A DNA stretch of 64,000 nucleotides from Mesorhizobium sp. (GCF_016793485.1 NZ_JAEULZ010000010.1:1-64000); one strand, 5' to 3'; shown: positions 1 to 10,729, counted from the first letter of the stretch. The notes: generated by a model not told the origin, from the sequence alone. Translations and numbers: made by a program.

Positions 1-1274
<1,274 letters not shown>

Positions 1275-1352
1275 CTGGACCGTTTTGCGGCTCCCGCTAA
1301 CCGTCCGTTAAGCACAACGGGGCGAGATAGGCGTGAGAGATGGGAGCTGCAG

Positions 1353-1679
1353 ATGTGGACGCGCCAGCACAAGCAGAGGAAGACCGGCCGATTGATCGTC
1401 CCGGCGATCTCGGCGCTCTTCTTCGCCTATTTCGGCTTCCACGCGTACAACGGCGAATTCGGCATCTATTCAAAGTACCGTTACGAGGCGCAGGGCGTTG
1501 AACTGCAGGCAAAGCTCGATGCAGTTCGCGCGCGGCGTATGGACATGGAGCGCCGAATCCAGTTGCTATATGATGGCACGTTGGAAAAAGACATGCTCGA
1601 CGAGCAGGCGCGCCGAGCGCTGAACTTGGCGCAGGCGGACGAGATCGTCCTTATGCGCAGTTCGCTCCCCAAGAATTAA
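1353..1679 (+). CDS. ftsB: cell division protein FtsB/DivIC family
   Basis: Septum formation initiator of 108 residues, expected to join FtsL and FtsQ in the divisome. A short basic cytoplasmic N-terminus (MWTRQHKQRK) is followed by one membrane segment (about residues 14-32), then a periplasmic helical stretch rich in Glu, Arg and Leu that fits a coiled coil (about residues 45-75), and a short tail. Size and topology are those of alphaproteobacterial FtsB-like proteins found between eno and pdhA. The start ATG follows a GGGAG motif. Identity rests on topology and context, since the family is poorly conserved in sequence. Confidence 0.85.
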   Translation: MWTRQHKQRKTGRLIVPAISALFFAYFGFHAYNGEFGIYSKYRYEAQGVELQAKLDAVRARRMDMERRIQLLYDGTLEKDMLDEQARRALNLAQADEIVLMRSSLPKN

Positions 1680-1692
1680 CCGAAATTCGGTT
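1678..1692. promoter_or_regulatory. perfect palindrome AACCGAA-A-TTCGGTT at the end of ftsB
   Basis: A 15-base perfect inverted repeat (7-base arms, 1-base centre) overlaps the ftsB stop codon and is followed by AT-rich sequence. It lies about 160 bases upstream of pdhA. It could be a repressor or activator operator for the pdh operon or a very small hairpin ending ftsB transcription. The one-base centre cannot form an RNA loop without opening pairs, which favours a protein-binding site. No regulator is identified. Confidence 0.35.
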
Positions 1693-1738
1693 ATCTTAAA
1701 ACTTTTCTAACGATTTTAGCCGGTTAAGCCGCATGCCT

Positions 1739-1760
1739 GCCATGCATTTTTCCGCATGGC
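1739..1760. promoter_or_regulatory. inverted repeat GCCATGC-N8-GCATGGC upstream of pdhA
   Basis: Seven-base arms separated by ATTTTTCC lie in the ftsB-pdhA gap, about 90 bases before the pdhA start. The spacing suits either a dimeric regulator or an RNA hairpin in the pdh leader. I see no clear -35/-10 pair to fix its position relative to a promoter. Confidence 0.3.
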
Positions 1761-1851
1761 TCAGGGCCTGCAGGCGTGGTAGCGTCCGTTCCAATCGAGG
1801 GCAATGTATCCTCGGACTGTCCGCGAAGAGACAAGAATCAGGGAGTGATGA

Positions 1852-2910
1852 ATGGCCGTAGCCGCCAGGAAGGCGTCCGCAACCAAATCAAAAGCGGACG
1901 CGAAAAGCCAAGCCAAGCCCCTCGCGGCGCCATCAGCGCCAAAGCCAGCCAATTTCACCAGAGAACAGGAGCTCGATGCCTATCGTGGCATGCTCTTGAT
2001 TCGTCGTTTCGAGGAAAAGGCCGGCCAGCTTTACGGCATGGGCTTCATCGGCGGTTTCTGCCACCTCTATATCGGCCAGGAAGCTGTCGTCACCGGCATG
2101 AAGATGGCGCTGATCGAAGGCGACCAGATGATCACCGCCTATCGCGATCATGGGCACATGCTCGCGATGGATATGTCGCCGCGGGGCGTCATGGCCGAGT
2201 TGACCGGCCGTCGGGGAGGATACTCCCGCGGCAAGGGCGGCTCCATGCACATGTTCTCCAAGGAGAAGAACTTCTACGGCGGCCACGGCATCGTCGGCGC
2301 GCAGGTGTCGCTCGGCACGGGGCTCGCCTTCGCTAACCGCTATCGCGGCAACAAGAACGTCTCTCTGACCTATTTCGGCGACGGCGCGGCCAACCAGGGC
2401 CAGGTCTATGAAAGCTTCAACATGGCCTCGCTGTGGAAGCTTCCGGTGATCTACGTCATCGAGAACAACCGCTACGCCATGGGAACCTCGGTGACGCGTT
2501 CCTCCGCCGAGACCGATTTCTCGCAGCGCGGCGTGTCGTTCCGCATCCCGGGCATCCAGGTCGATGGCATGGATGTGCGCGCGGTCAAGTCCGCTGCCGA
2601 ACTTGCGGTGGAATGGTGCAGGTCCGGCAAGGGTCCAATCATCCTGGAGATGCAGACCTATCGCTATCGCGGCCACTCGATGTCCGATCCGGCAAAATAT
2701 CGCTCGAAGGACGAAGTGCAGAAGATGCGCTCCGAGCATGACCCGATCGAGCAGGTTAAGGCGCGCCTGACCGCCAAGAAGTGGGCAAGCGAGGACGAAC
2801 TCAAGGCAATCGACAAGGAGGTTCGCGACATCGTCGCGGACGCCGCCGAATTCGCGCAGACCGATCCCGAGCCGGATGCATCCGAGCTCTGGACCGACAT
2901 CACGTTGTAA
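1852..2910 (+). CDS. pdhA: pyruvate dehydrogenase E1 component, alpha subunit
   Basis: E1alpha of the alpha2beta2-type pyruvate dehydrogenase, which with PdhB decarboxylates pyruvate on thiamine diphosphate and passes the acetyl group to lipoyl-E2. It has 352 residues, with an Ala/Lys-rich N-terminal extension (about 40 residues) before the conserved start FTREQELDAYRGMLLIRRFE. The ThDP/Mg motif reads GDGAANQGQVYESFN, followed by IENNRYAMGTS, and the regulatory-loop region YRYRGHSMSDP is present. The start is preceded by GGGAG with about 6 bases of spacing. It opens the pdhA-pdhB-pdhC operon, 12 bases before pdhB. Confidence 0.97.
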   Translation: MAVAARKASATKSKADAKSQAKPLAAPSAPKPANFTREQELDAYRGMLLIRRFEEKAGQLYGMGFIGGFCHLYIGQEAVVTGMKMALIEGDQMITAYRDHGHMLAMDMSPRGVMAELTGRRGGYSRGKGGSMHMFSKEKNFYGGHGIVGAQVSLGTGLAFANRYRGNKNVSLTYFGDGAANQGQVYESFNMASLWKLPVIYVIENNRYAMGTSVTRSSAETDFSQRGVSFRIPGIQVDGMDVRAVKSAAELAVEWCRSGKGPIILEMQTYRYRGHSMSDPAKYRSKDEVQKMRSEHDPIEQVKARLTAKKWASEDELKAIDKEVRDIVADAAEFAQTDPEPDASELWTDITL

Positions 2911-2922
2911 GGGAGCGCGAAG

Positions 2923-4359
<1,437 letters not shown>

Positions 4360-4377
4360 GCGGCGAGGGAGGAAGCC

Positions 4378-5787
4378 ATGCCGATCAACATCACAATGCC
4401 GGCCCTCTCTCCCACGATGGAGGAGGGCAATCTCGCCAAGTGGCTAGTCAAGGAGGGTGACAAGGTTTCGCCCGGAGACGTGATCGCTGAGATCGAGACC
4501 GACAAGGCGACGATGGAAGTCGAAGCCGTCGATGAGGGCACGGTCGCCAAGATCGTCGTTCCGGCGGGTACCGAAGGCGTGAAGGTCAACGCGCTGATCG
4601 CGGTGCTCGCGGGCGAAGGTGAGGATGCAGGCGCCGCAGCCAAGTCTTCGGGCGGCGCTGAGAAGAAGCAGGATAAGGCTCCAGTCTCCCCACCCGTGGG
4701 GGAGATGTCGGCGAAGCCGACAGAGGGGGGCGCTGTCCCGCCGACCTCTCCGCCGAAGGCCAATGGAAAAGAGCCGAGCCCTGTCGCCCCCCCCTCTGGC
4801 CTACCGGCCATCTCCCCCACGAGGGGGGAGATCAGCCAATCGCCAGGCGAGCGCGTCTTCGCGTCACCGCTGGCGCGCCGCGTTGCGAAGGATGCAGGCG
4901 TCAACATTGCAGCGGTTGCCGGCACCGGCCCGCATGGCCGTGTCGTGCGCGCGGACGTGGATGCTGCGATCACAAGCGGCGGCACGAAGGCCGCGCCTCA
5001 GGCGAAAGCCGGCGGTGCAGCACCTGCCGCCAAGCCGATGTCGGATGACGCGGTGCTCAAGCTCTTCAAGGAGAACTCGTACGAGCTCGTCCCGCACGAC
5101 AACATGCGCAAGACCATCGCGCGCCGGCTGGTCGAGGCAAAGTCCACCATCCCGCATTTCTACCTGACGCTCGACTGCGAGATCGACGCGCTGCTTTCGC
5201 TGCGTACGCAGATCAACGCAGCGGCCCCAGTGAAGAAGACGGACAAAGGCGACATTCCAGCCTACAAGGTTTCGGTCAACGACATGGTCATCAAGGCGAT
5301 GGCGCTGGCGCTCCGCGACGTGCCGACCGCCAACGTGTCGTGGACCGAAAGCGCCATGGTACAGCACAAGCAGGTGGATGTCGGTGTTGCCGTCTCCATT
5401 CCAGGCGGCCTGATCACGCCGATCATCCGCAATGCGGACACGAAATCGCTGTCGGTGATCGCCAACGAGATGAAGGACCTCGCCGGCCGCGCCCGAGCCA
5501 AGAAGCTGAAGCCCGAGGAGTATCAGGGCGGCACGACGGCCATTTCCAACCTCGGCATGTTCGGCATCAAGGATTTTGCCGCCGTCATCAACCCGCCGCA
5601 CGCCACGATCCTCGCGGTTGGTGCTGGCGAGGAACGGGCCGTGGTGAAGAAGGGCCAGATCGTTGTCGCCAACATCATGTCCGTGACTTTGTCGACCGAT
5701 CACCGGGCTGTGGACGGGGCGCTCGGTGCCGAGCTCATGGTCGCCTTCAAGCGGCACATCGAAAATCCGATCGGGATGCTGGTCTGA
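4378..5787 (+). CDS. pdhC: dihydrolipoamide acetyltransferase (pyruvate dehydrogenase E2)
   Basis: E2 core of pyruvate dehydrogenase, 469 residues. Order: one lipoyl domain (1-80, Lys43 in ETDKATMEV), linker, peripheral-subunit-binding domain (about 160-196, ASPLARRVAKDAGVN...GPHGRV), a second linker, and the catalytic domain (about 235-469) with the active-site motif DHRAVDGALGAE. Residues about 103-153, in the first linker, are encoded by a GC-rich palindromic repeat element inserted in frame (bases 4682-4833), giving an unusual Pro/Ser/Gly-rich stretch (PVSPPVGEM...ISPTRGEIS). Because the linker is naturally flexible, function is probably kept. A further repeat begins 6 bases after the stop codon. 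Confidence 0.97.
   Translation: MPINITMPALSPTMEEGNLAKWLVKEGDKVSPGDVIAEIETDKATMEVEAVDEGTVAKIVVPAGTEGVKVNALIAVLAGEGEDAGAAAKSSGGAEKKQDKAPVSPPVGEMSAKPTEGGAVPPTSPPKANGKEPSPVAPPSGLPAISPTRGEISQSPGERVFASPLARRVAKDAGVNIAAVAGTGPHGRVVRADVDAAITSGGTKAAPQAKAGGAAPAAKPMSDDAVLKLFKENSYELVPHDNMRKTIARRLVEAKSTIPHFYLTLDCEIDALLSLRTQINAAAPVKKTDKGDIPAYKVSVNDMVIKAMALALRDVPTANVSWTESAMVQHKQVDVGVAVSIPGGLITPIIRNADTKSLSVIANEMKDLAGRARAKKLKPEEYQGGTTAISNLGMFGIKDFAAVINPPHATILAVGAGEERAVVKKGQIVVANIMSVTLSTDHRAVDGALGAELMVAFKRHIENPIGMLV
4682..4833. repeat. RIME-like palindromic element inserted in frame in pdhC
   Basis: Two arms of about 49-50 bases (4682-4731 and 4785-4833) are imperfect reverse complements around a spacer of about 53 bases. 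The left arm itself contains nested hairpins: TCTCCCC...GGGGGAGA, then TGTCGGC-GAA-GCCGACA, ending in a G run; the right arm mirrors this with GGCC-TACC-GGCC and CTCCCCC-ACGA-GGGGGGAG. The mosaic of small palindromes within a larger one resembles the rhizobial intergenic mosaic elements (RIME); I could not compare it with a database. It keeps the E2 reading frame and adds about 51 codons. Confidence 0.8.
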
Positions 5788-5793
5788 GCCTGA

Positions 5794-5841
5794 CCCTCCC
5801 CCTTGCGGGGAGGGTGGCCCGAAGGGCCGGATGGGGGTCGA
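5794..5841. repeat. left inverted repeat of the DUF559 unit
   Basis: Starting 6 bases after the pdhC stop, this contains hairpin 1 (CCCTCCCC...GGGGAGGG), hairpin 2 (GGCCC-GAA-GGGCC) and the block TGGGGGTCGA. Its 21-base outer block (5794-5814) and its TGGGGGTCGA block (5832-5841) recur as exact reverse complements at 6265-6285 and 6247-6256, on the other side of the DUF559 gene. It could also act as a transcript-stabilising or terminating hairpin after pdhC. Confidence 0.8.
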
Positions 5842-5871
5842 GGTCGGGGGCACAGGCTCGGAGGAAATTGA

Positions 5872-6306
5872 TTGCCTTGGAATCAAGAAGCATCGCGATC
5901 GACGACCGCTGGGGCCAAGACAATAGCCCGTCGCCTTCGACGTAACATGACCGATGCAGAGAAGGTCCTTTGGAAAAATCTGCGGGGTGATTTTGCAGGC
6001 AAAGGCACTCATTTTCGCAGGCAGGTTGCTATCGGCCGCTATGTTGCCGATTTCTGCTGCCCCGGCCACAAACTGATCGTGGAAGTCGATGGCCCGATCC
6101 ACCTACAGGTGGAGGTGCATTCTCATGATAGATTGCGAGACGAAGTATTGCGGGCAGGCGGTTATCGCATACTCAGATTCACCAACACTGAAGTCTCTCT
6201 GGAACTGAAATCCGTGCTTCAACGGATCTCGACAGCTCTCTCCGCTTCGACCCCCACCCCCGTCCCCTCCCCGCAAGGGGGAGGGAAGTTCATGGAGCCG
6301 ACATGA
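5872..6306 (+). CDS. DUF559 endonuclease-like protein (Vsr/PD-(D/E)XK fold)
   Basis: Protein of 144 residues of the DUF559 family, related in fold to very-short-patch-repair endonucleases. The family pattern is clear: LRRNMTDAEKVLWKNLRG, then FRRQVAIGRYVADF, LIVEVDGPIHL and GYRILRFTNTEV. The acidic residues of VADF and VEVDG, the following His and the Asp/Arg pair are kept, so the active site looks intact. The C-terminal 20 or so residues (ASTPTPVPSPQGGG...) are simply the translated right inverted repeat. The start is uncertain: ATG at 5872, or ATG at 5947 just before TDAEK. It sits between pdhC and the SGNH gene, bounded by inverted repeats. Its cellular role and substrate are unknown. Confidence 0.85.
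   Translation: MPWNQEASRSTTAGAKTIARRLRRNMTDAEKVLWKNLRGDFAGKGTHFRRQVAIGRYVADFCCPGHKLIVEVDGPIHLQVEVHSHDRLRDEVLRAGGYRILRFTNTEVSLELKSVLQRISTALSASTPTPVPSPQGGGKFMEPT
6247..6285. repeat. right inverted repeat of the DUF559 unit
   Basis: Contains TCGACCCCCA (6247-6256) and CCCTCCCCGCAAGGGGGAGGG (6265-6285), reverse complements of blocks in the left repeat at 5832-5841 and 5794-5814. It lacks the GGCCC-GAA-GGGCC hairpin that lies between these blocks on the left. It encodes the last residues of the DUF559 protein and ends shortly before the ATGA overlap with the next gene. Confidence 0.8.
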
Positions 6307-6944
6307 CCAAGACCATTCTATGCTACGGCGACTCGTTGACATGGGGCTACAATGCCGAAGGTCCGTCGCGCCATGCCTATGAGGATCGCTGGCCAAGTGT
6401 GTTGCAGGCCGAGCTAGGCAGTGGTGTCCGCATCATCGCCGACGGGCTGAACGGCCGCACGACCGCCTTCGACGATCACCTGACCGCAGCGGACCGCAAT
6501 GGCGCGCGTACGCTCGGCACGGCTCTGCTCACCCACGCTCCGCTCGATCTGGTCATTGTCATGCTCGGCGCGAACGACATGAAGCCACAGATCCACGGCA
6601 GCCCGGCGGTCGCGAAATACGGCATGCTCCGGCTGGTCGAGATCATCCGCGGAACCGACTATGGCTTCGGCTGGAAGGCACCGGGCATCCTGCTGGTTTC
6701 TCCGCCGGCGGTCTCCCGCACGGATGACGCAGAGTTCAGCCAGTTCTTCGCGGGCGGCCAGGAAGCCTCGCGCCAACTGGCGCGGTATTATGCCGAACTC
6801 GCCGAGACGACGGGAACCGGTTTTTTCGACGCCGGCAGTGTCGCAGAGACGACGCCGCTCGACGGCGTTCATCTCGACGCTGAAAACACGCGCGCGGTCG
6901 GGCGCGGCCTCGTGCCGGTTGTGCGCAAGATGCTCGAACTCTGA
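6303..6944 (+). CDS. SGNH/GDSL hydrolase in the pdh operon
   Basis: Predicted cytosolic esterase or lipase of 213 residues. Block I is ILCYGDSLTWG (nucleophile Ser in GDSL), block II is about DGLNGRTT, block III is MLGANDMK with the oxyanion Asn, and block V is DGVHLDAEN with the catalytic Asp and His. No signal peptide is seen. The ATG overlaps the stop of the DUF559 gene (ATGA), a junction created by the repeat unit. It is followed 16 bases later by lpdA. An SGNH gene between E2 and E3 genes also occurs in other rhizobia, as far as I recall, but its substrate is not evident. Confidence 0.9.
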   Translation: MTKTILCYGDSLTWGYNAEGPSRHAYEDRWPSVLQAELGSGVRIIADGLNGRTTAFDDHLTAADRNGARTLGTALLTHAPLDLVIVMLGANDMKPQIHGSPAVAKYGMLRLVEIIRGTDYGFGWKAPGILLVSPPAVSRTDDAEFSQFFAGGQEASRQLARYYAELAETTGTGFFDAGSVAETTPLDGVHLDAENTRAVGRGLVPVVRKMLEL

Positions 6945-6960
6945 GCCACAGGAGATTTCC

Positions 6961-8421
6961 ATGGCCAATTCCTATGACGTGATTATCATCGGTTCGGGGC
7001 CGGGCGGATACATCGCTGCGATCCGCGCTGCACAGCTCGGGCTGAAGACGGCGGTGGTCGAGCGCGAGCATCTGGCTGGCATCTGCTCCAACTGGGGCTG
7101 CATCCCGACCAAGGCGCTGCTGCGCACGGCGGAAGTGTTCCACTATGCCGAGCATGCGAAGAACTATGGCTTCTCGATCGAAGGCAAGGTCACGCCTGAC
7201 GTGAAGGCGATCGTCGATCGGTCGCGCGGCATCGCCCAGCGCATGAACAACGGCGTCGGCTTCCTGATGAAGAAAAACAAGGTCGACGTGATCTGGGGCG
7301 AAGCCAAGATCACCAAGGCCAACAAGGACGGCGGCGGTGAGATCGTCGTGTCCAAGACGACCAAGAAGCCGATGGAGCCGGTCGGACCGGTGCCGAAGAA
7401 CACGCTGGGCGAGGGCACATACACCGCCAAGCACATCATCATCGCCACCGGCGCGCGGCCACGCGCATTGCCCGGCATCGAGCCGGACGGAAAGCTGATC
7501 TGGACCTATTTCGAGGCGATGGTGCCGAAGGACCTGCCGAAGTCGCTGCTGGTCATGGGGTCCGGCGCGATCGGCATCGAGTTCGCCTCCTTCTACCGGA
7601 CGATGGGCGTCGATGTGACTGTCGTCGAGATCATGTCGCAGGTCATGCCGGTCGAGGATACCGAGATCGCCACCTTCGCCAAAAAGCAGTTCGAGAAGCA
7701 GGGCATGAAGATCCTGCTGGAAGCCAAGGTGGCGAAGGTCGAGAAGGGCAAGGATTCGATTACCGCCCATGTCGAGACCAAGGACGGCAAGGTCCAGAAG
7801 ATCACGGCCGACCGCATGATCTCGGCCGTCGGCGTGCAGGGCAATGTCGAGAACATCGGCCTGGAAACCGTAGGCATCAAGACCGAGCGCGGCACGATCG
7901 CCATCGACGGCTATTGCCGCACCAACGTGCCGGGCTTCTACGCCATCGGCGACGTCGCGGGACCGCCGATGCTGGCGCACAAGGCCGAGCACGAGGCAGT
8001 CATCTGCGTGGAGAAGATCGCCGGCCTGCCCAACGTGCACCCGCTCGACAAGCTGAAGATCCCCGGCTGCACCTACTGCAACCCGCAGGTGGCGTCGGTC
8101 GGGCTTACGGAAGCAAAGGCAAAGGAAGCCGGCTACGACATCCGCGTCGGGCGGTTCCCCTTTGTCGCCAACGGCAAGGCGATCGCGCTCGGCGAGGACC
8201 AGGGCATCGTCAAGACGATCTTCGACAAGAAGACCGGGCAGCTTCTCGGCGCGCACATGTCTGGCGCGGAAGTCACCGAACTCATCCAGGGTTTTGTCAT
8301 CGCAATGAACCTGGAGACGACGGAGGAAGAGCTGTTCCATACCATCTTCCCGCATCCGACGCTGTCCGAAACCATGAAGGAAAGCGTTCTCGATGCATAC
8401 GCACGTGTGCTGAACGCATGA
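6961..8421 (+). CDS. lpdA: dihydrolipoamide dehydrogenase (E3)
   Basis: Flavoprotein of 486 residues that reoxidises dihydrolipoyl groups with NAD+. The FAD-binding start is DVIIIGSGPGGYIAAIRAAQ, the redox disulfide lies in GICSNWGCIPTK (Cys-X4-Cys), the NAD-binding Rossmann segment is LLVMGSGAIGIEFASFY, and the dimer-interface base is in IFPHPTLSE. The ATG at 6961 is chosen because it begins the conserved N-terminus and follows AGGAGA; the frame is open further upstream but that part is antifamily shadow of the SGNH gene. An insert of about 25 residues rich in Lys and Pro (around residues 118-145) is typical of the rhizobial pdh-linked form. With pdhABC it completes the complex. Confidence 0.97.
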   Translation: MANSYDVIIIGSGPGGYIAAIRAAQLGLKTAVVEREHLAGICSNWGCIPTKALLRTAEVFHYAEHAKNYGFSIEGKVTPDVKAIVDRSRGIAQRMNNGVGFLMKKNKVDVIWGEAKITKANKDGGGEIVVSKTTKKPMEPVGPVPKNTLGEGTYTAKHIIIATGARPRALPGIEPDGKLIWTYFEAMVPKDLPKSLLVMGSGAIGIEFASFYRTMGVDVTVVEIMSQVMPVEDTEIATFAKKQFEKQGMKILLEAKVAKVEKGKDSITAHVETKDGKVQKITADRMISAVGVQGNVENIGLETVGIKTERGTIAIDGYCRTNVPGFYAIGDVAGPPMLAHKAEHEAVICVEKIAGLPNVHPLDKLKIPGCTYCNPQVASVGLTEAKAKEAGYDIRVGRFPFVANGKAIALGEDQGIVKTIFDKKTGQLLGAHMSGAEVTELIQGFVIAMNLETTEEELFHTIFPHPTLSETMKESVLDAYARVLNA

Positions 8422-8497
8422 GGGCCGTGCGCGCCCACATCTGTTTCGCGGATGCAATACAGCCTATATGAAGGCAACGGGTCGAGGAGACGTCGCG

Positions 8498-8782
8498 ATG
8501 GAGCAAAGCGTCGGAATTATGGGCATGCCGGGCGTTGGCTTTTTCGGCATGCTGCTGATTGGCTTTCTAGCCGGCTACGTGGCCGAGAAGGCGATGAACC
8601 GGGACCATGGCCTGCTCACCAACATCCTCGTTGGCATCGCGGGCTCTTTCGTCGGCGGCACACTGGCCAGCGTGCTCGGACTGAATTATCAAGGTTTTGC
8701 CGGTAACCTGATTGTCGCAATAGCTGGCGCGGTGTTGCTTCTCTGGATTTTTGGCCGCGCGAAGCGAGGCGGAGTGAACTGA
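8498..8782 (+). CDS. GlsB/YeaQ/YmgE-family small membrane protein
   Basis: Protein of 94 residues with three predicted membrane segments: a Gly-rich N-terminal one ([18 protein letters not shown]), a central one ([20 protein letters not shown]) and a C-terminal one ([18 protein letters not shown]). This is the pattern of the transglycosylase-associated (GlsB/YeaQ/YmgE) stress family, whose biochemical role is unclear. The ATG at 8498 is preferred over an in-frame ATG at 8468 because GAGGAGA lies at 8484-8490 with normal spacing. It lies between lpdA and lipA, 7 bases before lipA. Confidence 0.88.
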   Translation: MEQSVGIMGMPGVGFFGMLLIGFLAGYVAEKAMNRDHGLLTNILVGIAGSFVGGTLASVLGLNYQGFAGNLIVAIAGAVLLLWIFGRAKRGGVN

Positions 8783-8789
8783 ACGTACA

Positions 8790-9755
8790 ATGGTTACCCT
8801 GCTCGACCGCATAGCCAATCCGCCACGGGTCAGGCACCCCGAAAAAGCCCACCGGCCCGACCAGGAGGTGCTGCGTAAGCCGGACTGGATTCGCGTCAAG
8901 GCGCCGACCTCGAAGGGTTATGCCGATACGCGCGAGATCGTGAAGACGCATAAGCTTGTGACCGTTTGCGAGGAAGCGGGCTGCCCCAATATCGGGGAGT
9001 GCTGGGACAAGAAGCACGCCACCTTCATGATCATGGGCGAAATCTGCACCCGCGCCTGCGCCTTCTGCAATGTCGCGACCGGTATTCCGACCGCGCTCGA
9101 CCACGACGAGCCGGCACGCATTGGCCATGCTGTGAAGCAGATGGGCCTTTCGCATGTCGTCATCACGTCGGTCGATCGCGACGACCTCGCCGATGGCGGC
9201 GCGCAGCATTTTGCAGAAGTGATCCACGCGATCAGGCGCGAGGCTCCGGGCACGACCATCGAAATCCTGACGCCTGACTTCCTGCGCAAGGATGGGGCGC
9301 TGGAGATTGTTGTCGCGGCGAGGCCGGACGTCTTCAACCACAATCTCGAAACCGTGCCGTCGAACTATCTCACTGTGCGCCCAGGTGCACGCTACTTCCA
9401 CTCGATACGGCTGCTTCAGCGCGTGAAGGAACTTGATCCGTCGATCTTCACCAAGTCCGGCATCATGGTTGGCCTTGGCGAGGAGCGGAACGAAATCCTG
9501 CAGCTCATGGACGATCTGCGCTCGGCCAACGTGGATTTCATGACCATCGGCCAATATCTCCAGCCGACGAAGAAGCATCATCCGGTGAAGCGCTTCGTGA
9601 CGCCGGAGGAGTTCAAGTCCTACGAAACTGTCGGCCGGACGAAGGGTTTCCTGCTTGTTGCATCGAGCCCGCTGACGCGCTCCTCGCACCACGCCGGCGA
9701 GGATTTCGCCCGCCTTCGTGCGGCGCGCGAAGCGCAACTCGCGAAGTTGGCCTAG
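8790..9755 (+). CDS. lipA: lipoyl synthase
   Basis: Radical-SAM enzyme of 321 residues that inserts two sulfurs into protein-bound octanoyl groups, supplying the lipoyl cofactor for PdhB, PdhC and other lipoylated proteins. Both iron-sulfur motifs are complete: the auxiliary cluster [12 protein letters not shown] (Cys-X4-Cys-X5-Cys) and the radical-SAM cluster CTRACAFC (Cys-X3-Cys-X2-Cys). The C-terminal [10 protein letters not shown] carries the conserved serine ligand. Placement directly after the pdh/lpd genes links cofactor synthesis to the enzyme using it. The next gene follows in 11 bases. Confidence 0.97.
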   Translation: MVTLLDRIANPPRVRHPEKAHRPDQEVLRKPDWIRVKAPTSKGYADTREIVKTHKLVTVCEEAGCPNIGECWDKKHATFMIMGEICTRACAFCNVATGIPTALDHDEPARIGHAVKQMGLSHVVITSVDRDDLADGGAQHFAEVIHAIRREAPGTTIEILTPDFLRKDGALEIVVAARPDVFNHNLETVPSNYLTVRPGARYFHSIRLLQRVKELDPSIFTKSGIMVGLGEERNEILQLMDDLRSANVDFMTIGQYLQPTKKHHPVKRFVTPEEFKSYETVGRTKGFLLVASSPLTRSSHHAGEDFARLRAAREAQLAKLA

Positions 9756-9766
9756 ACCCCCTCGCG

Positions 9767-10228
9767 ATGCCGCAATTCGAGACGACCCGCAATGTCGCCC
9801 ACTCCCCGGCGAACATGTTTGCCCTTGTGGCGGATGTCGAAAAATATCCGGAATTCCTCCCCCTTTGCGAGGCGCTGACGGTGCGCTCGCGCCGTGAACG
9901 TGACGGCCGCACGATGCTCGTGGCCGATATGACGGTCGGCTACAAGGCAATCCGCGAGACCTTCACCAGCCAGGTCCATCTCAAGCCGGACGAACTTGCC
10001 ATCGACGTGAAGTATATCGACGGCCCGTTCCGCTATCTCAACAATGAGTGGCGCTTCGAACCGGACGGGAAGGGCGGCTCGCTGGTCAACTTCTTCATCG
10101 ACTACGAGTTCAAGAGCCGTGTTCTTGGCGCGTTGATGGGGGCGATGTTCGACCGCGCGTTCCGCATGTTCACGGACGCCTTCGAGAAGCGGGCAGACGT
10201 GATTTACGGGACGGTTTCGAACGCCTGA
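9767..10228 (+). CDS. RatA/COQ10-type START-domain protein
   Basis: Protein of 153 residues of the polyketide cyclase/SRPBCC family, COQ10/RatA subgroup. It opens with FETTRNVAHSPANMFALVADVEKYPEFLPLC and has the family segments DGPFRYLNNEWRF and FFIDYEFKSRVLG. Members are thought to bind ubiquinone or a related lipid (COQ10), or to affect ribosomes (RatA toxin in E. coli); the alphaproteobacterial members are closer in context to a quinone-binding role. It is the last gene of this plus-strand block and ends 3 bases from the convergent cinA gene. Confidence 0.9.
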   Translation: MPQFETTRNVAHSPANMFALVADVEKYPEFLPLCEALTVRSRRERDGRTMLVADMTVGYKAIRETFTSQVHLKPDELAIDVKYIDGPFRYLNNEWRFEPDGKGGSLVNFFIDYEFKSRVLGALMGAMFDRAFRMFTDAFEKRADVIYGTVSNA

Positions 10229-10231
10229 GTC

Positions 10232-10729
10232 TCAGCCGAGAGCCTTCAGTCCCATCCTTAGCGCATGCTTCACCGTTTCCCGCCGGATGAAGTCGCGGCC
10301 TCGGTTTTCAAAGATCACCTTTTCGGTGCCGACGGGTTTCCCTTTCAGCGCCATGCCGAACCAGACGAGGCCGACGGGCTTCTCCGCCGATCCGCCGTCT
10401 GGTCCCGCGATGCCGGTAACGGCCAACGCAATACCCGCGCGGGAATTCTTCAGTGCACCTTGCGCCATTTCGCCTGCTGTTTCCTCCGACACAGCGCCAT
10501 GCGCTTGCAAGGTGGCGCAGGACACGTCCACCAAGTCGATCTTCGCCTCGTTGGAATAGGTCACGAAGCCACGATCGACCATCGAAGACGAGCCTGGGAT
10601 GTCGGTCAGCAGAGACATGATCATGCCGCCAGTGCAGGACTCGGCGGTCGCGACGAGAATCTTGTGACGCGCGCAGGCTTTCAGAAAGCTATCTGCAAGA
10701 TCGCCCCAGTCGTTCGATCCTTCTGTCAT
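10232..10729 (-). CDS. pncC: CinA C-terminal family protein, nicotinamide-nucleotide amidohydrolase
   Basis: Protein of 165 residues that covers only the C-terminal CinA domain, the NMN deamidase (PncC) that converts nicotinamide mononucleotide to nicotinate mononucleotide in pyridine-nucleotide recycling. Motifs: [23 protein letters not shown] near the N-terminus and [11 protein letters not shown]...PVGLVW. The N-terminal molybdopterin-like domain of full CinA is absent, as is usual for this form. The start ATG overlaps the stop of ispDF (ATGA), so the two are probably translated together. Confidence 0.93.
   Translation of the reverse strand: MTEGSNDWGDLADSFLKACARHKILVATAESCTGGMIMSLLTDIPGSSSMVDRGFVTYSNEAKIDLVDVSCATLQAHGAVSEETAGEMAQGALKNSRAGIALAVTGIAGPDGGSAEKPVGLVWFGMALKGKPVGTEKVIFENRGRDFIRRETVKHALRMGLKALG

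Noticed and set aside
6736-8457. Open frame of 573 codons on the minus strand opposite lpdA
   Set aside because: Antisense mirror of lpdA with no recognisable domain.
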